NCBI GenBank assembly: GCA_947495775.1
Contig: CANMAQ010000014.1
Span: 1-64,000 of the forward strand
Direction of reading: 5' to 3'
DNA length: 64,000 nucleotides
Source of the DNA: Jejuia algarum
GTDB taxonomy: Bacteria > Bacteroidota > Bacteroidia > Flavobacteriales > Flavobacteriaceae
The notes below the pieces were generated by a model. It worked only from the letters and a program-made list of their open reading frames with translations, ran no database searches and was not told the origin of the DNA. A program made the position numbers and the translations under genes. How positions within the stretch are numbered: position 1 is the stretch's first letter; the number at the start of each line of letters is the position of its first letter. Of the stretch, positions 27,818 through 35,908 are shown piece after piece.

Positions 27818-29287
27818 ATGAATATTCTTGTAACAGGAGCAACTGGATATATAGGCAAACGCATTATACCATGTTTACTTAACGAAGGCCATACTGTAGT
27901 ATGTGTGGTTAGAGACCGTCTAAGGGCCGAGAAAAGCTATGCCGAAGACCCTAATGTTGTTATTGTTGAAGCCGATTTTCTAAAACCAGATACATTACAC
28001 CATATTCCAAAAGACATCGATGTGGCTTACTACCTTATCCACTCGATGTCTAACACTTCAAATGACTTTGAAACCCTGGAAGAGCGTTGCGCTCTAAATT
28101 TCAAAAGCTATTTAGAAAAGACCAAGGTAAATCAAGTGATTTATTTAAGTGGTATTACCAATGACACACAGCTTTCCAAACACCTGAGGTCGCGAAAAAA
28201 TGTGGAAGAACACTTGGCATCTCAGCACTATGCCCTTACTATTTTTAAAGCAGGCATTATTGTAGGTTCTGGAAGCTCGTCTTTTGAAATTATAAGAGAT
28301 CTTGTTGAAAAACTCCCTTTTATGATAGCTCCTAAATGGCTAAACACCAAAACACAACCTCTTGCTGTTAGAGATGTGCTTAGTTGTCTTTATAAAGCTG
28401 CTGGAAATACCACCTTATATCATAAAAGTTATGATGTTTTTGGTCCAGAAGTACTCACTTATAAAGAAATGCTTTTGCAATTTGCAGATGTAAGACACCT
28501 TAAACGCTACATCCTTACGCTACCTTTAATGACTCCTAAATTATCATCGTATTGGCTGTACTTTGTAACCTCTACCTCTTATAAATTAGCAAGCTCATTA
28601 GTAGACAGTATGGGCGTTCAAATTATAGGAAAACCTAGTCGCATTAATGAGCTATTAGATATTACCCCCATTACTTATAAAGCTGCTGTTAGTCTAGCTT
28701 TTGAAAAAATTGAACAAAACGGTATTATTTCCAGCTGGAAAGACTCTATGGTGAGCAGTGGCCGATTGAAAAATAATCTTCATAAATACATCAATGTTCC
28801 AAAATACGGGTGTTTTAAAGATTATAAAGAACGTCCTGTTATACATGCAGAAGCCACTCTAGACAAAATATGGCGTATTGGTGGTAAAAATGGCTGGTAT
28901 TACGGCACCTTTTTATGGCGTATTAGAGGCTATATCGATAAGCTTTTTGGAGGTATAGGCCTTAGAAGAGGGCGCACCAGCCCTACCGAATTAGATGCAG
29001 GAGATGCCTTAGATTTTTGGCGTGTTATTTTCGCCGATAAATCCCAACGCAAACTTCTCCTATATGCCGAAATGCGATTACCAGGAGAAGCTTGGCTAGA
29101 ATTCAAAATAGAAGATAATGTGCTAAAACAAACCGCCACCTTTAGACCTCGCGGGCTTTGGGGACGCTTATATTGGTATGCTGTTATGCCTTTTCATGGC
29201 TTTATTTTCTCAGGAATGATTACTAAACTCGTTAATGTTGGCACACAAAAAACCCCACTTACCACAGAAAACATGTCCAATCTGTAA
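27818..29287 (+). CDS. SDR-type NAD(P)-binding protein with C-terminal DUF2867 domain
   Basis: The 489-residue protein starts with a Rossmann fold: MNILVTGATGYIGKRIIPCL contains the TGxxGxxG nucleotide-binding loop. A YLSGI strand and FKAGIIVGSGSSSFE follow. The last 150 residues match DUF2867 (LDKIWRIGGKNGWYYG, PTELDAGDALDFWRV and a closing WGRLYWYAVMPFHGFIF). Fusions like this are frequent in Flavobacteria next to photolyase genes. The substrate is unknown. A partial copy of the island's promoter block (TAAACAAGGTGTAT at 27767-27780) lies before it. Its 3' end overlaps the DUF2256 gene by 53 bases. Confidence 0.88.
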   Translation: MNILVTGATGYIGKRIIPCLLNEGHTVVCVVRDRLRAEKSYAEDPNVVIVEADFLKPDTLHHIPKDIDVAYYLIHSMSNTSNDFETLEERCALNFKSYLEKTKVNQVIYLSGITNDTQLSKHLRSRKNVEEHLASQHYALTIFKAGIIVGSGSSSFEIIRDLVEKLPFMIAPKWLNTKTQPLAVRDVLSCLYKAAGNTTLYHKSYDVFGPEVLTYKEMLLQFADVRHLKRYILTLPLMTPKLSSYWLYFVTSTSYKLASSLVDSMGVQIIGKPSRINELLDITPITYKAAVSLAFEKIEQNGIISSWKDSMVSSGRLKNNLHKYINVPKYGCFKDYKERPVIHAEATLDKIWRIGGKNGWYYGTFLWRIRGYIDKLFGGIGLRRGRTSPTELDAGDALDFWRVIFADKSQRKLLLYAEMRLPGEAWLEFKIEDNVLKQTATFRPRGLWGRLYWYAVMPFHGFIFSGMITKLVNVGTQKTPLTTENMSNL

Positions 29288-29384
29288 CCGTCCATTTTCA
29301 TGGCGAAAGAAATGGGAGAAAAATTGGGACACCATTAAATACTGTAGCGAACGATGCCGGAGACACAAAAACAAACAACCTTAG
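29235..29384 (+). CDS. DUF2256 domain-containing small zinc-binding-type protein
   Basis: This 49-residue protein overlaps the SDR gene by 53 bases and the cryptochrome gene by 31. It begins MLAHKKPHLPQ, then has CPIC, FSWRKKWEKNWD and a closing YCSERCRRHKNKQP. Two CxxC-like pairs (CPIC and CSERC) with the Trp/Lys-rich centre are the DUF2256 pattern. Genes of this family are commonly found beside photolyase/cryptochrome genes, which fits this position. The ATG at 29235 is my choice; a TTG one codon later would give the more usual MAHKK start. Function unknown; a small zinc ribbon is likely. Confidence 0.88.
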   Translation: MLAHKKPHLPQKTCPICNRPFSWRKKWEKNWDTIKYCSERCRRHKNKQP

Positions 29385-30664
29385 TCTGGTTTAGAAACGA
29401 TTTAAGAGTAGAAGACAATCTTAGTTTGCATAACGCACAAATCCAAGAACACCCCATAATAGCTCTGTATTGTTTTGATCCTAGACACTTCCAAACCACT
29501 GCTTATGGTTTTCAAAAAACAGGGCCTTTTAGAGCGCAATTTTTAATTGAAAGCGTATTAGATTTAAAAGACAATTTAAAAGCTATGGGCATAGAACTGC
29601 TCGTTTATAATGCGCTTCCAGAAGTCTGTATCCCAAAGGTTGTTTCGGCATACAACGTCACCTCCATACAGCTTCAAAACGAATGGACAGTTGAAGAAAC
29701 AATAGTGTCTAAAGCTGTAAAAAACGCCATTCCTAAAACAGTAGCTTTTCAGGAACATTACGATCAGTTTTTATACCATCCCAAAGATATAGATCTGTCC
29801 TTTTCTAAGATTCCACAGGTATTTACACTCTTTAGAAAGCATGTAGAAAAGTACGCTAAAATACGTCCTGTAGTTAATATTCATAACGTTACAAATACGC
29901 TAACTATCACTAATACGACCACAGTACCCACACTTGAATCATTAGGCTTCTTACCGTTTAACAAACCTCCACATTCTGCATTTCCGTTTAAAGGCGGCAC
30001 AACTGAAGCTTTAGAACGTTTAGAATCTTATTTTTTTAAAACCAAACAACTTGGTGTTTATAAAAAAACAAGAAATGGTCTAATAGGAACCGATTTTAGT
30101 TCTAAATTTTCTCCTTGGCTTGCCAATGGCAGCCTTTCTGCACGAACAATATATTGGCAAATAAAAGCTTTTGAAAAAACCCATTATAAAAACCAATCTA
30201 CCTATTGGCTCCTATTCGAACTCATTTGGAGAGATTATTTTAAATACGTTTCGTTAAAACACGGCAATGCCATTTTTAAACAGCAAGGCATCCTGGGTAA
30301 AGCTTACGACTGGCGAAACGATACCAAAAGCATCAATGCTTGGATTAACGGCAACACGAAGTCGTCTTTTGTTAACGCCAATATGATGGAACTTAAAACA
30401 ACAGGCTGGATGAGTAATAGGGGACGGCAAAACGTTGCCTCCTATTTTTCTAAAGACCTTTTATTAGATTGGAGAATAGGTGCCGCCTATTTTGAAGCCT
30501 TGCTCATTGATTACGATGTGCATAGCAACTACGGCAATTGGATGTATGTGTCTGGTGTAGGTAACGATCCTAGAGATCGAAAATTTAATGTTAATCTACA
30601 AGCCCAACGTTATGATGCCCAAGGTAAATTTCAAAAGTTATGGCTACAGCCCTCACTGTTTTAA
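29354..30664 (+). CDS. DASH-family cryptochrome
   Basis: The 436-residue flavoprotein has the N-terminal photolyase alpha/beta domain (TTLVWFRNDLRVEDN at 8-22) and the helical FAD-binding domain. The DASH-type C-terminus is clear: DLLLDWRIGAAYFEALLID, then DYDVHSNYGNWMYVSGVGND, with the N/GNW FAD residues intact. The DASH-like PRDRKFN segment and a short tail follow. Cry-DASH proteins bind FAD and an antenna pterin, repair CPDs in single-stranded DNA and may act in blue-light signalling. It overlaps DUF2256 by 31 bases and precedes the FeS photolyase by 46. Confidence 0.93.
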   Translation: MPETQKQTTLVWFRNDLRVEDNLSLHNAQIQEHPIIALYCFDPRHFQTTAYGFQKTGPFRAQFLIESVLDLKDNLKAMGIELLVYNALPEVCIPKVVSAYNVTSIQLQNEWTVEETIVSKAVKNAIPKTVAFQEHYDQFLYHPKDIDLSFSKIPQVFTLFRKHVEKYAKIRPVVNIHNVTNTLTITNTTTVPTLESLGFLPFNKPPHSAFPFKGGTTEALERLESYFFKTKQLGVYKKTRNGLIGTDFSSKFSPWLANGSLSARTIYWQIKAFEKTHYKNQSTYWLLFELIWRDYFKYVSLKHGNAIFKQQGILGKAYDWRNDTKSINAWINGNTKSSFVNANMMELKTTGWMSNRGRQNVASYFSKDLLLDWRIGAAYFEALLIDYDVHSNYGNWMYVSGVGNDPRDRKFNVNLQAQRYDAQGKFQKLWLQPSLF

Positions 30665-30710
30665 TCACGTACTTATTTAAAAATATACTCATACGCTTTA
30701 TAATTTTACA

Positions 30711-32243
30711 ATGCGAACACTTAGACTCATATTAGGAGATCAACTCAACATAAAACACTCTTGGTTTAAAACCACTAATACAAAGGTGCAGTATTGCCTA
30801 TTTGAAATGCGCCAAGAAACAGATTATGTAACACATCACATTCAAAAAATTGTAGGCTTTTTTGCTGCAATGCGCCAATTTGCAGCAGATTTGGAAGCTG
30901 CTGGACATCATGTTATTTATTTTAAAATTGATGATGTGCGCAACACACAATCTTTAACCGATAATTTAGCCTTATGTTTCAAAACTCAAAACATAGAGTG
31001 TTTTGAATATATGCATCCAGACGAGTACCGTCTCGATACCATGTTACAAACATTTTGTGATACTATAAAACATCCTTCCAAAGCCTATTCCACAGAACAT
31101 TTTTATACCGAACGAGATGATTTAAACACTTTTTTTAAAGGTAAAAAGCAATATCTCATGGAGAATTTTTACAGAGATATGCGCAAAACGCATGGTATTT
31201 TAATGGTAGGTAATCAACCCGAAGGCGGCACATGGAATTACGATAAAAGCAATAGAAATACATGGAAAGGCACCCCAGATATACCGTCCTATATTTATTT
31301 TAAAAATGACATTTCTGAAATTAAAACCGCTGTAACAAGCACCTCTATAAAAACCATAGGTACACTTCACACAGATACCTTAGAGTATCCCATTTCCAGA
31401 GCGCAAGGCTTGGACCAATTAAAATACTTTTGCGAGCACTTACTTATGCATTTTGGAGACTATCAAGATGCAATGCACACCGACGAGGTATATCTATTTC
31501 ATTCCAGACTGTCTTTTGCTATTAACCTAAAACTAATCAGTCCTAAAGATGTAGTCTCTACTGTTTTAAATTACTACCGCAAGCATGGTGCAGCTATTGC
31601 TATTTCGCAGGTAGAAGGCTTTATAAGACAAATTATTGGTTGGCGCGAATACATGCGCGGCATGTATTGGGCGTTTATGCCAGAATACAAAACCTTAAAT
31701 ACACTAGACAATACCAATGCACTAGCTGATTTTTTCTGGACAGGTAAAACTAAAATGAACTGTTTAAAAAATGCCATTACCAATTCTTTAGATAATGGCT
31801 ATGCCCATCACATACAACGCCTCATGATAACTGGTAACTACGCGCTCTTAACACAAACACATCCCGATGCGGTTGACGCTTGGTATCTCGGTATTTACGT
31901 TGATGCTTTAGAGTGGGTACAACTCACCAATACCAGAGGCATGAGCCAATTTGCAGATGGTGGTAAAATTGCAACGAAACCTTATGTTTCTTCGGGATCA
32001 TACATTCATAAAATGAGCAATTACTGTAGTAATTGCCATTACAATCAGAAAAAGAAAACAGAAGAAGACGCTTGCCCTTTTAACAGTCTCTATTGGAATT
32101 TCTTAGATGAAAAGCGAGCGCATTTGGGACGTAACTTTAGAATGCGTATGATGTACAGCCTATTAGATAAAATGCAACCTGAAGACTTACAACAGATCAA
32201 GAAAAGAGCCCAACATATTATAGCACATCAAGATGAGTACTAA
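30711..32243 (+). CDS. Iron-sulfur bacterial photolyase (FeS-BCP / PhrB-type, (6-4)-like)
   Basis: The 510-residue protein matches the cryptochrome/photolyase-related family that carries a [4Fe-4S] cluster. MRTLRLILGDQLN is its characteristic start. The four cluster cysteines are at 351, 439, 442 and 455, spaced as in the studied PhrB protein (TKMNCLKNA, then YCSNCHYN and DACPFN). Members of this family repair (6-4) photoproducts, and some use a lumazine antenna. It overlaps the next cryptochrome-like gene by 11 bases. GTP cyclohydrolase, 2.3 kb further on, could feed pterin cofactors, but that is inference. Confidence 0.93.
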   Translation: MRTLRLILGDQLNIKHSWFKTTNTKVQYCLFEMRQETDYVTHHIQKIVGFFAAMRQFAADLEAAGHHVIYFKIDDVRNTQSLTDNLALCFKTQNIECFEYMHPDEYRLDTMLQTFCDTIKHPSKAYSTEHFYTERDDLNTFFKGKKQYLMENFYRDMRKTHGILMVGNQPEGGTWNYDKSNRNTWKGTPDIPSYIYFKNDISEIKTAVTSTSIKTIGTLHTDTLEYPISRAQGLDQLKYFCEHLLMHFGDYQDAMHTDEVYLFHSRLSFAINLKLISPKDVVSTVLNYYRKHGAAIAISQVEGFIRQIIGWREYMRGMYWAFMPEYKTLNTLDNTNALADFFWTGKTKMNCLKNAITNSLDNGYAHHIQRLMITGNYALLTQTHPDAVDAWYLGIYVDALEWVQLTNTRGMSQFADGGKIATKPYVSSGSYIHKMSNYCSNCHYNQKKKTEEDACPFNSLYWNFLDEKRAHLGRNFRMRMMYSLLDKMQPEDLQQIKKRAQHIIAHQDEY

Positions 32244-33702
32244 ACCCAAAATCCATTTAGTTTGGCTAAAACGCGACCTGCGTTTACAAGATAATGAAGC
32301 GATTTACAATGCATTAGCTACAGGCAAGCAGGTCCTTCTCGCCTATTGTTTTGAACCCCTTTTAATTAATGATCCGCATTACAGTGAGCGCCATTGGAAT
32401 TTTATAAAACAATCGCTTGAAGATTTAAACCTACAATTAACCCCCTTTAACACCAAAGTACTCGTCGTACAAAACGATATCATTCCAACTGTAAATCAAT
32501 TGCTTAACACCTATAACATTTCGGCGATATATTCCCATCAAGAAACAGGTATTTTAACGACTTACGAACGCGATAAAACGTTTAAACGTTTTTGTAAAAA
32601 CAACTTAATCACTTGGCATGAAAATATCAATAATGGTGTGCAACGCGGTTTAAAAGATCGTAAAAACTGGACTGCTCTTGTCGATAGTTTTTACGCTATT
32701 ACACCACTCCCTTTTACACCAAAAACTGGACAACTCCTTTCAATTTCTGAAATAAATAAACTCATACCTTATTTTAAATGCCCTGATTTAAAAACACAAA
32801 CAAGTACGGTGTTTCAAAAAGGCGGAAGAACTACAGGTTTAAAATACCTAAGCTCCTTCTTAAAAGAACGGCACTCCAATTACATGTTCCATATTTCTAA
32901 GCCCGAATTGGCACGATCGAGCTGCAGCCGAATATCACCTTATATCGCTTGGGGTAATCTTTCCGTTAGAGAAGTTTACCATCAAGCTTACCATTTAAAA
33001 CAAACTGCGAAGCACAAAAAAGCCTTAGAAGCCTTTATGTCGCGTCTGCGCTGGCAAACGCATTTTGTTCAAAAATTTGAAATGGAACATACTATGGAAG
33101 AGGCCAGTATCAACAAAGGCTTTCATAAACTTAAAAAAACAATTTCAGAAGCTTATCAAAACCGTTGGAAAGCAGGCCTAACAGGATACCCATTAGTAGA
33201 TGCTTGTATGCGTTGCTTAAATGAAACTGGCTATCTCAATTTTAGAATGCGCGCTTTAGTCGTTTCGTTTTTTACACATAACCTATGGCAACCTTGGCAA
33301 GGGGCCACAACTTACCTTTCTCAAATGTTTTTAGATTTCGAACCCGGCATACATTTTCCACAATTACAAATGCAAGCAGGAGAAACTGGCATCAATATGC
33401 TACGCATATACAACCCCATTAAAAACAGTTTAGAGCATGACCCAGATGCCACTTTTATAAAAAAATGGGTCCCAGAGCTTAAAACTCTAGATACCCCTTT
33501 TGCACATCAGCCTTATTTAATGACTGAAATGGAACAGCAACTTTCTAACGTTGTCCTTGGCGAAGACTATCCTTACCCTATGGTAGACATAGATAGTACT
33601 AGAAAAAAAGCAAGTGACACCCTTTGGAACCTTCGAAAAAATAAAGAAGCGCTAGAAGAAAGCAAACGTATTCTAAATAAACACACGCAAAGAAGGCGTT
33701 AA
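32233..33702 (+). CDS. Divergent cryptochrome/photolyase-family protein
   Basis: The 489-residue protein keeps the photolyase N-terminal domain (LVWLKRDLRLQDNEAIYNAL) and the helical domain (YPLVDACMRCLNETGYLNFRMR). The FAD-binding segment is altered: where active photolyases have D-x-D-x-x-x-N-x-G-N-W-Q-W, residues 368-383 read DFEPGIHFPQLQMQAG. The acidic position is kept as Glu370, but the Asn and Trp positions are lost. It still ends with NMLRIYNPIKNSLEHDPD. It may bind flavin differently or serve as a photosensor, not a repair enzyme. It overlaps the FeS photolyase gene by 11 bases. Confidence 0.88.
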   Translation: MSTKPKIHLVWLKRDLRLQDNEAIYNALATGKQVLLAYCFEPLLINDPHYSERHWNFIKQSLEDLNLQLTPFNTKVLVVQNDIIPTVNQLLNTYNISAIYSHQETGILTTYERDKTFKRFCKNNLITWHENINNGVQRGLKDRKNWTALVDSFYAITPLPFTPKTGQLLSISEINKLIPYFKCPDLKTQTSTVFQKGGRTTGLKYLSSFLKERHSNYMFHISKPELARSSCSRISPYIAWGNLSVREVYHQAYHLKQTAKHKKALEAFMSRLRWQTHFVQKFEMEHTMEEASINKGFHKLKKTISEAYQNRWKAGLTGYPLVDACMRCLNETGYLNFRMRALVVSFFTHNLWQPWQGATTYLSQMFLDFEPGIHFPQLQMQAGETGINMLRIYNPIKNSLEHDPDATFIKKWVPELKTLDTPFAHQPYLMTEMEQQLSNVVLGEDYPYPMVDIDSTRKKASDTLWNLRKNKEALEESKRILNKHTQRRR

Positions 33703-33774
33703 AATTGAATATAAAAACCTATTTCACAAAGACTTATATACTACTATAAATTTTACAAATGGTTATATATCTTT

Positions 33775-33821
33775 TTTTGTTTAATCATTTTATATAAACG
33801 CTAAACGTTTTTGTATATTTG
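33775..33821 (+). promoter_or_regulatory. Promoter/operator in the photoprotection island, copy 2
   Basis: TTTTGTTTAA at 33775-33784 is followed, 27 bases after its first base, by TAAACGTTTTTGTAT (33802-33816). The same two blocks with the same spacing precede the TetR gene at 25081. The second block merges into TATATTTG (33814-33821), an exact -7 consensus, 19 bases before the ATG at 33840. An additional TAAACG at 33795 makes a direct repeat with the one at 33802. This suggests co-regulation of the two transcripts. Confidence 0.5.
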
Positions 33822-33839
33822 ATATGTAAAGGCATCACA

Positions 33840-34268
33840 ATGGTATTAAATGTTACATATCACAAGAAAGAACAAAAGCAAATCCTTATAGATTTGGTTG
33901 GTAAGCCTTTCTCGTTTCTAGAAGCCATTAAGATGAAAGGTGTGGGCTCTAAACGCATGATTATAGAAGAGGTTAGTCCTAATCTTTATCCTTACATGAA
34001 TACCGTTTCTGATATTAATTATGCCAACATTGAACTAAGGAAAAACGGAATTTTAGTATACATCAATAAAGGTTTGCAAAATTTTACTTGGGCACTGCCT
34101 TACTACCAATTGGTTATTTATAAAACTAATGGCACAAGTATACATGGACAGGGTAAATTTATTCATTTTAAAAACACAAAAACGTTAAAGGAAAACAAAG
34201 CTTTCTTTAGTAAAATGTTAGATAAGAAGATCGATTACGACGAATACTATAACTTCCAAGACCTATGA
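33840..34268 (+). CDS. Conserved hypothetical protein of the photolyase island
   Basis: I do not recognise a named family. The 142-residue product is soluble, basic and has mixed alpha/beta character, with an N-terminal MVLNVTYHKKEQKQI and a central LRKNGILVYINKGLQNFTWALPYY. No signal peptide or transmembrane helix is seen. The longest frame starts at a TTG at 33819 inside the predicted -7 element, so the ATG at 33840 is the real start. It shares ATGA (stop/start overlap) with the TIGR03643 gene, which ties it functionally to that photolyase-associated family. Confidence 0.82.
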   Translation: MVLNVTYHKKEQKQILIDLVGKPFSFLEAIKMKGVGSKRMIIEEVSPNLYPYMNTVSDINYANIELRKNGILVYINKGLQNFTWALPYYQLVIYKTNGTSIHGQGKFIHFKNTKTLKENKAFFSKMLDKKIDYDEYYNFQDL

Positions 34269-34537
34269 TCCTAACTGAAGTAGAAATAGATCGTATCATT
34301 GAAATGGCCTGGGAAGACCGCACTACTTTCGAAGCCATTAGGTTTCAATTCGGGCTTAAAGAACAAGAGGTTATCGCATTAATGCGAAAAGAAATGAAAC
34401 CTACAAGTTTTAAATTATGGCGAAAACGTGTACAGGGAAGAAAAACAAAACATGAAAAATTAAGAGTTTTTGAAAAAGGACGTTTTAAATGTTCTAGACA
34501 AAAACAAATTACTCACAATAAAATTTCGAAACGTTAA
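34265..34537 (+). CDS. TIGR03643 family protein
   Basis: The 90-residue basic protein matches the TIGR03643 pattern: ILTEVEIDRIIEMAWEDRTT, FEAIRFQFGLKEQEVIALMR and MKPTSFKLWRKRVQGR. It reads as a helix-turn-helix-like N-terminal half, which may bind nucleic acid, and a lysine-rich tail. The family is strongly associated with photolyase gene neighbourhoods, as here. The start overlaps the stop of the preceding gene by four bases (ATGA), so the two are translationally coupled. Function is unproven. Confidence 0.9.
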   Translation: MILTEVEIDRIIEMAWEDRTTFEAIRFQFGLKEQEVIALMRKEMKPTSFKLWRKRVQGRKTKHEKLRVFEKGRFKCSRQKQITHNKISKR

Positions 34538-34588
34538 TCGTGCTTTGATTAATACGCTTTTATTAATACAGCACACAAAAAAGAGCAT

Positions 34589-35284
34589 ATGCAATTAGAA
34601 GAATTAAAAGACAACACCAACGGACACCAATTGAATGGATTTACTATAGATGATATTGGTGATGATCATCTCTACACAGGTTTAGAAACACCTATGAAAG
34701 CTGATGCCTTTAAATTATCTGATGCAGAAAAAAAAGAGCGCATCGCTATATTATTTGAAGAGATTATGGATGTTATGGGCTTAGACCTTACAGACGACTC
34801 CTTACAAGGGACTCCAAAACGTGTCGCTAAGATGTACATAGATGAAATCTTTTCTGGACTCAATCCTGCCAATAAGCCCAAAGTGGCATTATTTGATAAT
34901 AAGTACAAGTACAACCAAATGCTGGTTGAAAAAAACATTACATTTTACTCTAACTGTGAACACCATTTTGTTCCTATTATAGGAAAAGCACATGTGGCTT
35001 ACATATCGTCTGGTAAAGTTATTGGTTTATCTAAATTAAACCGCATTGTAAATTATTATGCCAAACGCCCTCAAGTACAAGAACGTTTAACGAACCAAAT
35101 TGCAAACGAGCTCAAATCAATTTTACAAACCGATGATGTTGCCGTTATTATAGATGCAAAACATTTATGCGTGTCCTCTAGAGGTATTAAAGATGATACT
35201 TCTTCTACAGTTACAGCTTTCTATGGTGGTGCATTTAATACCGCAGATAAAATCGCAGAATTACAAAATTATTTAAACAATTAA
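34589..35284 (+). CDS. folE: GTP cyclohydrolase I
   Basis: FolE converts GTP to dihydroneopterin triphosphate, the first step to folate and pterins. The 231-residue protein has zinc ligands in SNCEHHFVPIIGKAHVAYI (Cys123 and His126) and the second cysteine in KHLCVSSRGIKD. The family motifs GTPKRVAKM and SKLNRIV are also present, and the length fits bacterial FolE with a 40-residue N-terminal extension. Its place among photolyase genes suggests it supplies the methenyltetrahydrofolate or other pterin antenna, though general folate supply is equally possible. Confidence 0.95.
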   Translation: MQLEELKDNTNGHQLNGFTIDDIGDDHLYTGLETPMKADAFKLSDAEKKERIAILFEEIMDVMGLDLTDDSLQGTPKRVAKMYIDEIFSGLNPANKPKVALFDNKYKYNQMLVEKNITFYSNCEHHFVPIIGKAHVAYISSGKVIGLSKLNRIVNYYAKRPQVQERLTNQIANELKSILQTDDVAVIIDAKHLCVSSRGIKDDTSSTVTAFYGGAFNTADKIAELQNYLNN

Positions 35285-35288
35285 TAGT

Positions 35289-35513
35289 ATGGATTTAGTT
35301 GAAAAAGCATTAGAATTTGAAAAAAGAAAAATGAGATCATTATCGACAAGTGATCGTGTGAAAATCGCTAGAGAAGCAAAAGCGTTGATCTTAGATTTAA
35401 ATCAAATCTACAAAGTAAAAAAAGATGAAAAAATCATGGATATCATGAAACGCCTTACAGCCATTAAGCGTAAAGTAGAAAAAAGGCTTAAAGGCGCCCC
35501 TTTAACAGTATAA
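35289..35513 (+). CDS. Small helical protein, tandem paralog 1
   Basis: The 74-residue product is not in a family I know. It is all-helical and basic: DLVEKALEFEKRKMRSLST, then REAKALILDLNQIYK, then IMDIMKRLTAIKRKVEKRLKG. Seven positions in the last segment recur in the neighbour at 35671, and the two align end to end without gaps over about 70 residues. It starts 4 bases after folE, so it belongs to the same operon. No catalytic or cysteine motif is visible, and a coiled-coil or nucleic-acid-binding role would fit the composition. Confidence 0.75.
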   Translation: MDLVEKALEFEKRKMRSLSTSDRVKIAREAKALILDLNQIYKVKKDEKIMDIMKRLTAIKRKVEKRLKGAPLTV

Positions 35514-35670
35514 ACACAGATTCGATTAGTTTTTTTGGTGTAATACTGAATTTCATCTAATAAACCTAATAAAAAATAGGTTGTCTCACATATTTCACTA
35601 TATTGCCAAATTGTAAAATATTGGCACATAATTTGTTCCAATTAAATGAGAATAAAGATTAAATAGAGTT

Positions 35671-35886
35671 ATGGAGATCATTGATAAGGCTTTAGAGTTC
35701 GAACAACGTAGACACACTTTTAAAACAACGAGTGAACGTATCGAATCGTCTAGAGAAGTTAAAAATTTAATACTTAGTTTAAACACCGTTTACAAAGAGC
35801 AAAAAGATCCTGAAATTATGGACTTAATGAAGCGCTTAACGGTGATTAAGCAAAAAATAGAAAAAAGGCTAAAGGGCAGGCCATAA
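35671..35886 (+). CDS. Small helical protein, tandem paralog 2
   Basis: This 71-residue protein is a clear paralog of the one at 35289: both begin with an acidic dipeptide region and KALEFE, share SSREVKNLILSLNTVYK versus AREAKALILDLNQIYK, and end with IMDLMKRLTVIKQKIEKRLKG versus IMDIMKRLTAIKRKVEKRLKG. It lies 157 bases downstream in the same orientation, the gap holding no gene, and 22 bases before the SDR gene. A tandem duplication followed by divergence is the simplest history. The function is unknown. Confidence 0.75.
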   Translation: MEIIDKALEFEQRRHTFKTTSERIESSREVKNLILSLNTVYKEQKDPEIMDLMKRLTVIKQKIEKRLKGRP

Positions 35887-35908
35887 TATATAAAATGCCC
35901 TGAAACCT

